A stretch of DNA of 64,000 nt from contig NC_049981.1 of the NCBI RefSeq assembly GCF_000003815.2, positions 5,524,312 through 5,588,311 of the forward strand, in the 5' to 3' direction. The notes beneath the pieces were generated by a model, which saw nothing but the letters and a program-made list of their open reading frames with translations, was not told the origin of the DNA and made no database searches. Both the position numbers and the translations under genes were made by a program. Shown here in pieces: positions 1 to 12,800 of this stretch. Source of the DNA: Branchiostoma floridae. Its lineage: Eukaryota; Chordata; Leptocardii; Amphioxiformes; Branchiostomatidae. Numbering within the stretch: position 1 is the first letter of the stretch; every line of letters starts with the position of its first letter.

Positions 1-724
1 ATGCGCAATAAAACAATCACCGATTCACAATTCACGTATAGAATACCTTTATCGGTAACGGTCAGAATATGCTAACTTCGAATCTGTCCTAAAACTAATC
101 CATGGAATATCTGTCGCGGATATGTCTCGTAAATGGAAAGAAAAGAAAATAGTATGAATTCGAAAACATGAAACGTCCCTGACACGTATTCGGAAGAACG
201 GGAAATTCTATCCGTCCGGGCATGTGCTGAAACATTTCATGACTCATGATATTCTGAGACATAATGAATTGAAAATGTCATCTGACAATGGCCCAGAAAT
301 AATGCACATCATGCTTCGTGCAAACTCCTAATTTGTCCGGGTATTCCTTATCGAAATATATGGACCTTGGATATGTAAAGAATGTAGAACATATCACGTA
401 TTCGGAGGCAAGAAACGTCAATGGCGCGTATCTTGAAAAGCAGGAAAGTCTTATTTGTCCGGATACATAACAAGACAATTCCTGACTCATGATATTTCCA
501 GATATGGGAAATATTGAACATCGTGCCCGGACACAGTCCGAATATCTAGCATGTCCAAAAATATGTCAACTCCGACTTTGTCCGGAAATCACACCCTTTC
601 GCACAGTGCATGGGCCGAGAAATCACAGGATGTTATAAGCCTAAAGGGGCCAGGGAAAGAAGTGAGAAAATGTGGTGGGTGATAGAATTAGTAGATAGGG
701 ATACAATGTAAAAATATAAACCAC
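1..724. other. Intron of left gene, degenerate repeats
   Basis: No coding exon is seen. Motifs recur loosely: CACGTATTCGGA near 183 and 397, GACTCATGATATT near 241 and 484, and several TTGTCCGG(A/G)TA variants. This suggests an old tandem repeat with a unit of roughly 214-243 bp. Confidence 0.3.
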
Positions 725-861
725 CTCACATCCCCGGTCGGTCCAAAGACTTGACGTTTCGTCGAAGAAGAGACATTTGGAGGCTGTGATGCTCATGGTG
801 TAGTGAACACTGGAGTCTGACGTTTGCCCGTTCTCGTCAGCGGTTGAAACCCGCTGGAGGC
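725..861 (-). CDS. L31: GPS motif, first half (last left-gene exon in window)
   Basis: LQRVSTADENGQTSDSS... ends SKCLFFDETSSLWTDRGCE. The C-x-F-F-x(7)-W...GC pattern is the start of a GPS autoproteolysis motif. 137 bp, phase 1 to 0, same as R29. The cleavage dipeptide would be in the next exon, off the left edge. Confidence 0.85.
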
Positions 862-3800
862 CTACAATACAACAATGAGAAGTTAATAGATACAAGGTAG
901 TCCGATTTACGTCTCCAAGAGGCTTTAACATTTGCTTAATATTTCAGTAGAGGTAGGTCAAAATATTGAAGCAATTTGCCCATGTCATTAAACTCTTGAT
1001 TACATCTATTATTTAATCAGTTGTTAGCTAGCTTCATTGTTACTGTTCATTGAGTATCTCGAGCCCTGTATAGTTCGGAGAATAATATGATTTGATCCTT
1101 CTGTTCAAAAATAAACATGTGAACTATTCCGTATTGAGTCCCCTTTTGATATAATTAGCGACTTGCATTGGCTTGCATTGGACTTGGAATATTGAAGAAA
1201 ATACATTTCAATTATATGTCTTCCAACCAACCTATTGCCCACTCTTCTCGTACACCCCTGGTGTTTAAAGCTGCCTGGTTCAGGAACCACGTGTGCGGAT
1301 GTGTGGTGACATCCTTCCCTGTCAGGGTAACGTCATGGCTATAGTCAACAGGTGAGGCCACGGCACCACGTTTCAGGTAAGCCCTTAACGTGACGTTGAC
1401 GTAATCGCTGGTGACGTCAGGGATAACGCGGACGTATAAGGCCACACCTGGTTCTGTTGTGTAGAATTTATGTAACTGTTGGAACAAAGAAAAACAGACA
1501 TGTGTTTTAGAAAAAAAGAATTGGAACTATTTAATCCCCCCCAAACAACTTACACCAATGACAACAGAGAAGCCGGTGAAGGAGGTGTTTGCTCGCAACC
1601 CGCTGAAGAAGAATGATGGATGTCACTCGAAACGTCCGGAAGTAATTCCTCGCTTTTTATCCAGTTGTAGAGATTGAATTGTATTTCAATATTGTTTACC
1701 TGGATGTCTAACCTTCTAACCTTCATAAAGTTTGTTTATTTCATAAACCTTAGTTTATTTTTGACAGTGGTTCGATCGTGATCCTAATACCTTTTGAATT
1801 CTATATCAGCGAAAGAAAAACGCACGGATACCCAACAGAAAAAAATTTCTTCAGATTGGCAGAAAGGAGAATAGTGGAGTTCTCTTTTACACAACCTGTC
1901 AAGTCTGGTCACTTACATCAGAAATGTTCCTCAGAGAAGAACCTGGACGAGGCGAAGGGATACAAACATACAAAATGTAGTCTCGTTTGGGATTACTTAT
2001 AGTGGCGAGAAGCAGCACTCCAGTTAAAAGCTCCGAGGAAAATGTGTGATCGGCATCGGGAGGTAAGACAACTCCAATATCTTACCGATATTTGTCTGGT
2101 GTTAGATGACGTGGCCGTGCCGTTCACAACTATTGGATTCTCCAGAGTGACGGGGCTGATATACTCGATACGTTCGTCCTTCTTAAGGTTACTGACAAGG
2201 ACTTTCTGCCTTTCGCCGAGGACAGAAAGTCCCAGAACTGGGGTCCTGGCATCTTCGGCATTACTTCCGTACTCGAAAGGGTTCCGTGGTGCGAAGTAAG
2301 TCTGAAAGATAAAAGAAATAACGTGAAAGTAACAAATGAGTCCCACCGATTCTCAGAAATGCAGGATGTTTTCCTTACATCGATTCGTTCTCTATAGTGA
2401 TTTTTGGATACAGTTTAAAAGCCTAATCTCCAAGGATATATGACTTTGTTTGGTTTTAAAGCTCCACCTCGACTTCATATAACAAAGTTGACTTCACGCG
2501 TAGCTTGGGCAGATATCGCGAGAAATGGAATATCAATTCTAAATGTGTAAGATTTGTGCTTTGGGATGGTCCTGAGTTATTGATTCATGATATTCCAAAT
2601 TCCTTCTATCTCATTTTATGAGTACTAGTTCAAACATACACACCTGGGATCCGACAGTTCCGAGACAAAGCTTCGACGTAAATTTCTCCGGGATTTCAAA
2701 ATACGCCCTCGTATCTTCCTGGGTCTGTATTACCCGCGCCCCGAGTCCGTCACAGCTGGACCTCGCCAGGGACATCAGGAACTCCTTAGCCTGGAACAGA
2801 GTCGGCTTCTCGTCTCGGTTCTTCCTCGAGATCATTGTGAAAGACAACTCGTCGATAGTTTCGAAGGCGGTGGTGGTTGCCTGCTTGTTCTGTTTTTATA
2901 AGGAATAAAAGAGATAAAATGAAAGCAGCATCGAATAACACTTGATCATGTTAATTTGGTTACCAAAATCTCCATCATCATTAGAGCATGTGTGTGGGTC
3001 AAAAGTGGCTTAAGTTAAACTTTGTACAATCCACTGTCCAAGTTGAGTGATGATTTGTGGCCCCTAAATATAGAACAACTATCTCACCTTCACTACATTG
3101 ATGCTATTGATCAAATGATGTGTGTTGTCATTTGCATTTAAAAGTGGGCAGACTACATACGGGAACTAGATTTCAGTGTCACCTTTTGGAAGTCTGTAGT
3201 CTTGTTTTCCAGTTGTGCTTCCGACCTCCCTCTGTCCACGCTTTGACTGGAAGCGTCCAGAATGTTCACGGCACCTGAAATAGGAAAAAAGACTGCGTGT
3301 GTCATAATTTTGCTTGCTTGATAAAGAACACGTTTCACTGGTTAAAAGCGTAGTTGGCCATGCATATTTTCATCCTGGGAATCTTCGACGTTCTCTCGTT
3401 TAAGAGGTTCATCAGTCACGTATGAATACAGTTACTCCATATTTTCTTTAGGCATTAACCGTTTTGAAAGGTAAGGTACAGACCTCCAAATTTCCTACGG
3501 CTGACAGTCCATACTCACGTGCACGGAGAATGACCTAGTCTCGATCTCGCGAGAAAAGACGAGAACTAGGTCAAGCTTGCGTAGATCACCATCATCGTAG
3601 ATCATAAGGGTTGGGAGCTGATCGAGTCTTATCTATACCCCTACTCCACAAGGAGGCGGGGGGAGGGGGCAGATGATCTACGCAAGCCTGACCTCTTTCT
3701 CGTGTTCTATCACGAGACTAAGTTATTCTCCGTGAACAAGATGGACTGTCAGCCGTATGTACCTTACCTTTAAAAATGGTAATTGCTTGAAGAAAATTTG

Positions 3801-6800
3801 GAGTAATCGCCGTTTACTAATTTTGTTCGTTTTTACAGCAGGGCAATACTGTATTACCTGTGACCAGGTGAGCCGCTATGCCTTCCAGCTCCTCCGTTCC
3901 AACCTCTGATGCCTCAGTCGTCAACACTTCTCCTAACGTCTTTAAAGTGTCAGCCGCCCTTACCTATAGGTGTGTGTCAACCAATTGAGGGGGTAGAGGT
4001 TATTGCTTACTGACTGTAAGGTATAGGAACGTTCGTTGTGTCTGTGTTTCTTTTTGCATTTTGCGACTTGCAGTCGCAAAATGCCTTCTGGCCAGTGTAG
4101 TCGCCGTTGTGATGTTGAGATGAACGGACCTGTTCAATCCATGCCAAACATTTGTATACCTGTTAAAACAGGCATTTCTTCAACATGTACGCACTAGCGC
4201 AGTGGTAAAGTTTACGCATTCTAAACCAATGCACCCGGTTCGAATCCGGGGAGGTAGATTTTTTTCAACTTTTTTTCTTCTTTTTTACATCCATTAAAAT
4301 ACTAATTTCTACATCCATTTGGCCACACCAATTTATTTCTTTGGTTAACGGATTCGCCGCTTGGTTTTTTTGCCGAATAGAAATAAAAAAAAAAAAACAA
4401 CTTAAAAATGCCCCGCAACAGAGCTCACTCAAAAACAGGCAATGTGTAGTGAAATTTGCTGCAGTTCACGCAAATTTTAACAGGTGGCGTCTAGATCTGC
4501 TGCAGTTCAGGCACATATGTGAATCTCTCCATGCGCCAATATCAGGTTTAGTTACTCTGTTCTATTTATGTGACATTCTAATAACTAGAAAAAACGTTCA
4601 CACACGCAAACATTGGCAAAATGCCAGCTTTTTTAAAAGCACTTGTTTTTGTTTGCCTTTTGTCAGCAGGACTACTAACTGGTTGAGTTACTAGTGTTAT
4701 GTCTTTTTTTCTTAATAGTCCTCTTTAAGAAAATGGAACACTATTCCGAAGCAACCACTTTTCGGCATTAACTGGAAAGTTAATCTGACTTGTTAGTCAT
4801 TCTGCATGAACTGTAATATGCAACACAAAAATGATCTTTTTGACTAATTGACTCCAGTCTAGTATTTGTCAAGAAATGTACAACCCTGCTTCTATGGCGT
4901 CACGTTTTGTATATACCCCCACCTTTCAGTATGTTATAAACTGCAGATCGCATATCTTACTCTAAGCTACACATAAAATCAACTCACCTGAGACTCATCC
5001 GACAATTCTTCCGGCTTGTTGGTCACGTGTTCCAGCGTGCCTGACACCTGTTTCACCTGCTGCACGTCCAGCACCTGCACCTGCTCCAGAATTTGCACCA
5101 TCCGATCACGTGCCTAAAAACAATGATGAACAATCTATCTTACATTTGATAACATAATAATCAAGAACGTTTGGCATGTTTTTTTATTATTACAATCATT
5201 TTCGACAGTACGTTCTCAGTTTTCTTACAGGTAAATCTTCGATGTGGAAACGGACATTAAACAATCAGGGCGATTTTTTTATATTCGGACGCAAAGATTA
5301 TTCATTTTAAAGCTACTAAATAATTAGAAAAGACAGTCTGTCAGAAAAAGACCATGGACAGGTATCATATGACTCGTAGGACTCAATGGACCGATAGCAT
5401 ATTTAGCGTTGACGAAACACTACACTGGCGAAGGTAGTTTTATGATTGCAGTACTAGTGTTTAAAATGTATTTCGTCTCCTTACCTTGGTATAGGCCTCT
5501 GATGTATTGTCGACGTCGGTTCCGTTGACGACGTTCAGCACAGACGCCGCGCTAGCGATTGATGACGTAGTCTGTTGTACGTTATCGACGTCCGCGTCAT
5601 CTAGAACAGTCTCAACAAACTCTTCAATGTTTTCCGGTGGTCTTACCTGAATAATGGTAGAATAGTTCGCAAAGCTGTAAATAATAACATTTAACTGAAC
5701 TGTAATACATAAAAATATTGGTGTAGTGAACCACATCAATCAAAGTTGTCTCCTTAGCAAACACTCGAAGATGTCAGCAAATATGCGTAAAACACCTTAA
5801 TTTGCTACACTGTGTATTAACCTGGTTTTCATCAACATTTTAGCTGCAGGGTCCCTTTCGTCCTTTTCCTAGAACGGACGAAAGACACTCGGCAACTAAA
5901 ATGATTGGATACCAGGATACTATCTATCGAATGTATTCATAATAAAATTGCACTCTCACATCCGTTGTGACCGTTGTGACGCTAGAAGCACCCAGTGCAT
6001 CGGTTACACGGATGACGATCTCCAGCTCATAGTTCTCGTCTGGGTCGCCTATAGGTAGTCTAATAGGAGGGGTGCTGGAAGACTGGTTGATGAACAACCA
6101 TACAGTCATATTATGTCAACTCATCTACTTACACTAACTGCCATGATAAATCGTAGTGATGTTTAACCAAAATGTCTGAGGCAAACTTGGTTGACAAACG
6201 CGCGCGCATAAGTTTCATCCGTTTCAACAAAAAATTCAACCATTTTATGAATCGTACATAACAGCTGTAAAATTATCACATATATACTGCAAATTTAAAA
6301 AAAAAAACATGTCAAAAACGGATGTCATGAAATGTCAATGTAAAGTAAAAAAAATGTGAAAGAACAAAAGAGAAAAATTTATCTTTCCTTAATCCAACCA
6401 TACTCTCTGTGTGATTATTCATACTCTTTATGTTCGACCTTCCAGACCACTTAGTATTCATAATGAAGGCAACTTTTGTTTGTGCCAAACTTTGTTTTTT
6501 TAATTTGCATACTGCATAACTTTTGGAGTTCCCAGATGATGCCATAATATCAAATCAACATGATCTTTCCAACAAACAATGCGTCTCTCCCATTGCGCCC
6601 GACCTCTAAAGAATGCCATATAAACGGGTACACCTACATTTTTAATGACAAGTTATTACATTGATTGATGCATAAATAGATTGAATTATATAGATACAGC
6701 AAAGGAAGAGAGGAGAGATATCTATAGAACACAGAGTTAACCTTGCATCCTACATATGCTTATCATGGGATCACTATATGCTATAATCTTTGTATGTTAA

Positions 6801-9800
6801 ATTTAGATTGTTCACCTGTTTTCAATCACTTCATGTATTTGATTTTGTTGGCAATTAGCCCCATGGGAATGAATTTGCAACTAGAAAGGCCGACATTTGC
6901 TTGAGAGCAAATACAGCATATTTCAGCCATACCCCTTCCCACGCAACATTGGACTGTTCCAAATCACCCCTGCGCAAAAATGGAACATCCTCTTAACAGT
7001 ACATTATCCCCCAAAGTGGACTGGTATTGTGAATTGATTCCAGGTAAAAACAGAGCTTGCTTCTATTTTTCAGAAAATGACAATAATCACACCTTCCATT
7101 CAGAAAATTTTCATCATGACTGAAAATTGTTGAATGACTTCATGTAATGTCATTAACAATTTTCAGTACGATAACTAGGTGTAAGTTTAAAAAAGTATAA
7201 GCTCCTTGTGATGTGGGTACATTTATTATTGCAGTGAACTTTTTTATTCAAGTAGGGCATACGATTTAATAATTATCAAGCAGGTGCAGGTACTGTAGGA
7301 GCGTTTGTTTTCTTCAAGCTGTAAAACTGTTAAACTGTTTTACTTTGTATGCAATCAGCCATCGAGCCTATTCTTATTTTAGTTTAACAACTTCCTGCCA
7401 GACCCGGAAGATACGATTGAACCTTGTTCGAGGATTTATTTTCGTCTGTCTGGTCAGTCTGTTCATACCCTGGCGCTGAGAGTGTTTTGTTGGGATGAAA
7501 CTCTGGCAGTTTAAAGTTACTTACAATCTAAATGTTCAAAGTTTATGTCAAACAACAACAGCACTAGAAACACATACATTTGCTCTGGAGAAAATACAGC
7601 AGTTTTCGCAAGTTCCAGTCCAGTGATAGAAATGTGGCCACTATAGACAGGTGGTCACTATAGAGAAAATGCTGATCTATTGACTAGGAGCCATTCGTTA
7701 CACATGATTTCAGTACACTGATCATTACTCATATAAACATTGCACAGGTAAGCCAATTGTTTAGATGTACAATTAAGTTCAAATAATTCTGAAGAGAAAT
7801 ATTGATGAGAAAATAATCATTCTCACCACTGTCTAACTTATAATTACGTATCAAAACTAAACGCAGATTTTCTAGCTAACGCACCTTTCGCCGACTTCAT
7901 CAAAGGACCGCCGGCTATCAATCAAACACGGCTGTTGATTAGACTTAGAGTTTCAAACAGTCATGTGCTGTGTGCCAGTTGACAGCGAACTTCATGCTAC
8001 GTGATGTTTTACATTACTTGGAACTTCTTTCCTACAGCGGTGCTTCTACAAAATATTTAGACTGTAACACTGAGTCCCACCTGTTTTATAGAATAGAATT
8101 TGACGCAGAACAGCGTTTTTTGCTGGGTATTTTTCTTGAAACATGTCCGTGGGAATATCAGCGAGGCGGCGACGTAGGGATATCAGACCGTCAACAAAAG
8201 TCGCACGGCGGCTAACGGCGCAGCGAAGATATTAGCGCTATAAATAAGCGCTTCAACTAAGGATGGCAACCCGTACAATATTTTTGTATACTGTTGAGCT
8301 AAGTAAAGTTTGTTGTTTATGAGGTTTTAGTTGTCTTTGAAGCTTTGACCCGAAATATTTTAAAGTCAAACTGCTGAAGAGAAGTAAGTGACTGCTACGA
8401 TTATCGTAGATATGGCCCTAAAAAAACTGATAAAAGAAGCCTTCTCAATAGTCTAAAATGCAAGAGCTTTCGGGGGGCTTCGCCCACCTGGGTCCCCCCA
8501 CAGTGGCCCTGCCCCTGGACCCCGCCAGGGACATTCGGCGGCCCCCGGACCCCTGTCCGACGCTTTGAAAAAATCCTGGCGAGAAGTCTGTACGGCCTGA
8601 GTCTTCAAGTTAACGTATTGTGTGGTCCCGCTTATGAATATTAATTAGCCTTCGCTTTCCTCTTCGCTGATTGGCTGAACCATTAATTGAATTAACTCTT
8701 CCTGCCGGCTAGACGCAGGTGCAGATGTCGGCTCTGTGGGGTGAACGTCCGAAAGGTCATGGCATGGAGAACGAAAGAAAACCAATTTCCCCTAAAAAAG
8801 TGCTGTAATTAAGCCTTTTACAGTACTTTATGCCAAAAATTTTACTTGGATCAATTTACCAACTATCTTATGCCTATCTATACCAAATGTTACTCATACC
8901 AGGGTACAGGGGTGCAAAATATACCGTTATAAGACCGTCAACAACAGTCGCACGGAGCTAACAGCGCAGCGAAAATACCATCGCTAGCGTTTCAACTTCG
9001 GATAACAAGTTATAAGTACTGTTGAACTCAGTAACGTTAAAGTTTGTTTTTAGTTGCCTTTGACGGTTTGACCTGAAATAGTGTTACGCTAAACTCCTGA
9101 AGAGAAGTTAAGTGACTGCTGCGATTATCATAGATATGCCCCTAAGAACTGATACAATATAAAGCCTTCTGAATAGTCTAAAATGCGAGAGCCTTAGGCG
9201 GGCTTCGCTCCCCCTGGCGGGAACACTGCTATATACGGGATCATGAGGCCCCGCTAATGAATATTAATTAGCCTTTGGCCTCCTCTTCGCTGATTGGCTA
9301 GGTCTTTGATTCAATTAACTCTCCGGCTGACGCGCACAGGTGTGGCTCTGTGCGGGGTCACGGAAGGTCACGTCAGGAGGCCAAAAGAAAACAAATTTCC
9401 CCTCAGAAAAGTGCCAAAATTAATCATTTTAAAGTTGTTTATGTCAAAAATTTTACTTGAATCCTGTTACCAAGTATCTAATGCCTATTATACCAAATTT
9501 CAGGTCATTTAAATGTAATACCATGGTACAGGGGGGAGATTATACCGTTTTGGTCAAAACATGACCAAAAAATCTCAATAAAATCATTTTAGAGGCAGAT
9601 ATGAAAAAAATGGGAAAAAAACATCAAGGTATTGGCCCACTCTACCCCTGTGCCGAATTTCAGGTCATTCGGTCCAGGAACGGCGAAGATGAATCACTTT
9701 GAAGATTTGACAGGAGAAAGAAAGAAAGAAAGAAACATTACGAATACAATATATTTCACCATACTATGTATGGCTGAAATATAATAAAACGTTATAACAT

Positions 9801-12800
9801 AACTGTAATTAAGACATGTTGCTAAAGTGCTCCTTTAGCTATATAAGATACACAACTAAATGCAATTCTATTTTCAACCATGTACGAAACAGATAACTCA
9901 CGGGCCCACTGTATAGAAGGTATTGGTTGGATCTGGTGGTTGAGTTGACGGAGGCCACTTTGACATCTGCTGCCGTGTACTCAAAGTCATAGCGCAGAGG
10001 GAGATCCGGGTCGCTGAAGCCTGGAAATAATGTACTATTATCTACCTGAAACACTGGAGCAAAGTGTCGGTGGCAATCTCAGTAAAGCCTTCATTATAGG
10101 CGGGGAAAGGAGGTAGAAGTTCCACGCAAGTCTCGACCTAGTTCTCACAACTCTCGCGAGAACTAGGTCACTCCGTGAACAAGATGAAATGATAACCATC
10201 AAAAATTTGGAGGTACGGGTGTCTACCTTTAAAAATGTGGTCACTGCTTGATGAGAATTCTATCAACTGTGTACAAATGTGACTTATGAATCTATTCAAC
10301 GATATTCATGACAACTGACAGTGCAAAGAGACTTGACCTTGATAATGATGTATTCAAAAGATACACACTGAATTGTCCCTACTTAAAACATTCAAAAACA
10401 CTAGAAAGGCCGACATTTGCTTAAGAGCAAATACAGCATATTTCAGCCATACCCCTTCCCACGCAACATTGGACTGTCCCAAATCACCCCTGCGCAAAAA
10501 TGGAACATCCTCTTAACAGTATATTATCCCCCAAAGTGGACTGGTATTGTGAATTGATTCCAGGTAAAAACAGAGCTTGCTTCTATTTTTCAGAAAATGA
10601 CAATAATCACACCTTCCATTCAGAAAATTTTCATCATGACTGAAAATTGTTGAATGACTTCATGTAATGTCATTAACAATTTTCAGTACGATAACTAGGT
10701 GTAAGTTTAAAAAAGTATAAGCTCCTTGTGATGTGGGTACATTTATTATTGCAGTGAACTTTTTTTATTCAAGTAGGGCATACGATTTAATAATTATCAA
10801 GCAGGTGCAGGTACTGTAGGAGCGTTTGTTTTCTTCAAGCTGTAAAACTGTTAAACTGTTTTACTTTGTATGCAATCAGCCATCGAGCCTATTCTTATTT
10901 TAGTTTAACAACTTCATGCCAGACCCGGAAGATACGATTGAACCTTGTTCGAGGATTTATTTTCGTCTGTCTGGTCAGTCTGTTCATACCCTGGCGCTGA
11001 GAGTGTTTTGTTGGGATGAAACTCTGGCAGTTTAAAGTTACTTACAATTTAAATGTTCAAAGTTTATGTCAAACAACAACAGCACTAGGAAATGTGGCCA
11101 CTATAGACAGGTGGTCACTATAGAGAAAATGCTGATCTATTGACTAGGAGCCATACGTTACACATGATCATTAATCATATAAACATTGCACAGGTAAGCC
11201 AATTGTTTAGATGTACAATTAAGTTCAAATAATTCTGAACAGAAATATTGATGAGAAAATAATCATTCTCGCCACTGTCTAACTTATAATTACGTATCAA
11301 AACTAAACGCAGATTTTCTAACTAACGCACCTTTCGCCGACTTCATCAAAGGACCGCCGGCTATCAATCAAACACGGCTGTTGATTAGACTTAGAGTTTC
11401 AAACAGTCATGTGCTGTGTGCCAGTTGACAGCGAACTTCATGCTACGTGATGTTTTACATTGCTTGGACCTTCTTTCCTACAGCGGTGCTTCTACAAAAT
11501 ATTTAGACTGTAACACTGAGTCCCACATGTTTTATAGAATAGAATTTGACGCAGAACAGCGTTTTTTGCTGGGTATTTTTCTTGAAACATGTCCGTGGGA
11601 ATATCAGCGAGGCGGCGACGTAGGGATATCAGACCGTCAACAAAAGTCGCACGGCGGCTAACGGCGCAGCGAAGATACTAGCGCTATAAATAAGCGCTTC
11701 AACTAAGGATGGCAACCCGTACAATATTTTTGTATACTGTTGAGCTAAGTAAAGTTTGTTGTTTATGAGGTTTTAGTTGTCTTTGAAGCTTTGACCCGAA
11801 ATATTTTAAAGTCAAACTGCTGAAGAGAAGTAAGTGACTGCTACGATTATCGTAGATATGGCCCTAAAAAAACTGATAAAAGAAGCCTTCTCAATAGTCT
11901 AAAATGCAAGAGCTTCCGGGGGGGCTTCGCCCACCTGGGTCCCCCCCACAGTGGCCCTGCCCCTGGACCCCGCCAGGGACATTCGGCGGCCCCCGGACCC
12001 CTGTCCGACGCTTTGAAAAAATCCTGGCGAGAAGTCTGTACGGCCTGAGTCTTCAAGTTAACGTATTGTGTGGTCCCGCTTATGAATATTAATTAGCCTT
12101 CGCTTTCCTCTTCGCTGATTGGCTGAACCATTAATTGAATTAACTCTTCCTGCCGGCTAGACGCAGGTGCAGATGTCGGCTCTGTGGGGTGAACGTCCGA
12201 AAGGTCATGGCATGGAGAACGAAAGAAAACCAATTTCCCCCAAAAAAGTGCTGTAATTAAGCCTTTTACAGTACTTTATGCCAAAAATTTTACTTGGATC
12301 ATTTTACCAACTATCTTATGCCTATCTATACCAAATGTTACTCATACCAGGGTACATGGGTGCAAAATATACCGTTATAAGACCGTCAACAACAGTCGCA
12401 CGGAGCTAACAGCGCAGCAAAAATACCATCGCTAGCGTTTCAACTTCGGATAACAAGTTATAAGTACTGTTGAACTCAGTAACGTTAAAGTTTGTTTTTT
12501 AGTTGCCTTTGACGGTTTGACCTGAAATAGTGTTACGCTAAACTCCTGAAGAGAAGTTAAGTGACTGCTGCGATTATCATAGATATGCCCCTAAGAACTG
12601 ATACAATATAAAGCCTTCTGAATAGTCTAAAATGCGAGAGCCTTAGGCGGGCTTCGCTCCCCCTGGCGGGAACACTGCTATATACGGGATCATGAGGCCC
12701 CGCTTATGAATATTAATTAGCCTTTGGCCTCCTCTTCACTGATTGGCTAGGTCTTTGATTCAATTAACTCTCCGGCTGACGCGCACAGGTGTGGCTCTGT

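Noticed and set aside
4185-4262. Possible functional tRNA gene
   Set aside because: T and anticodon stems are good, but the acceptor and D stems do not pair, so it is a SINE-type relic.
4341-4694. 117-residue plus-strand ORF
   Set aside because: No recognisable domain, poly-A/T-rich start, downstream of a SINE-like head and inside an intron. Treated as noncoding.
7970-8215. 81-residue ORF, repeated almost unchanged at 11416-11661
   Set aside because: It is identical in both places only because it lies inside the duplicated transposon. No domain, and the composition does not look coding.
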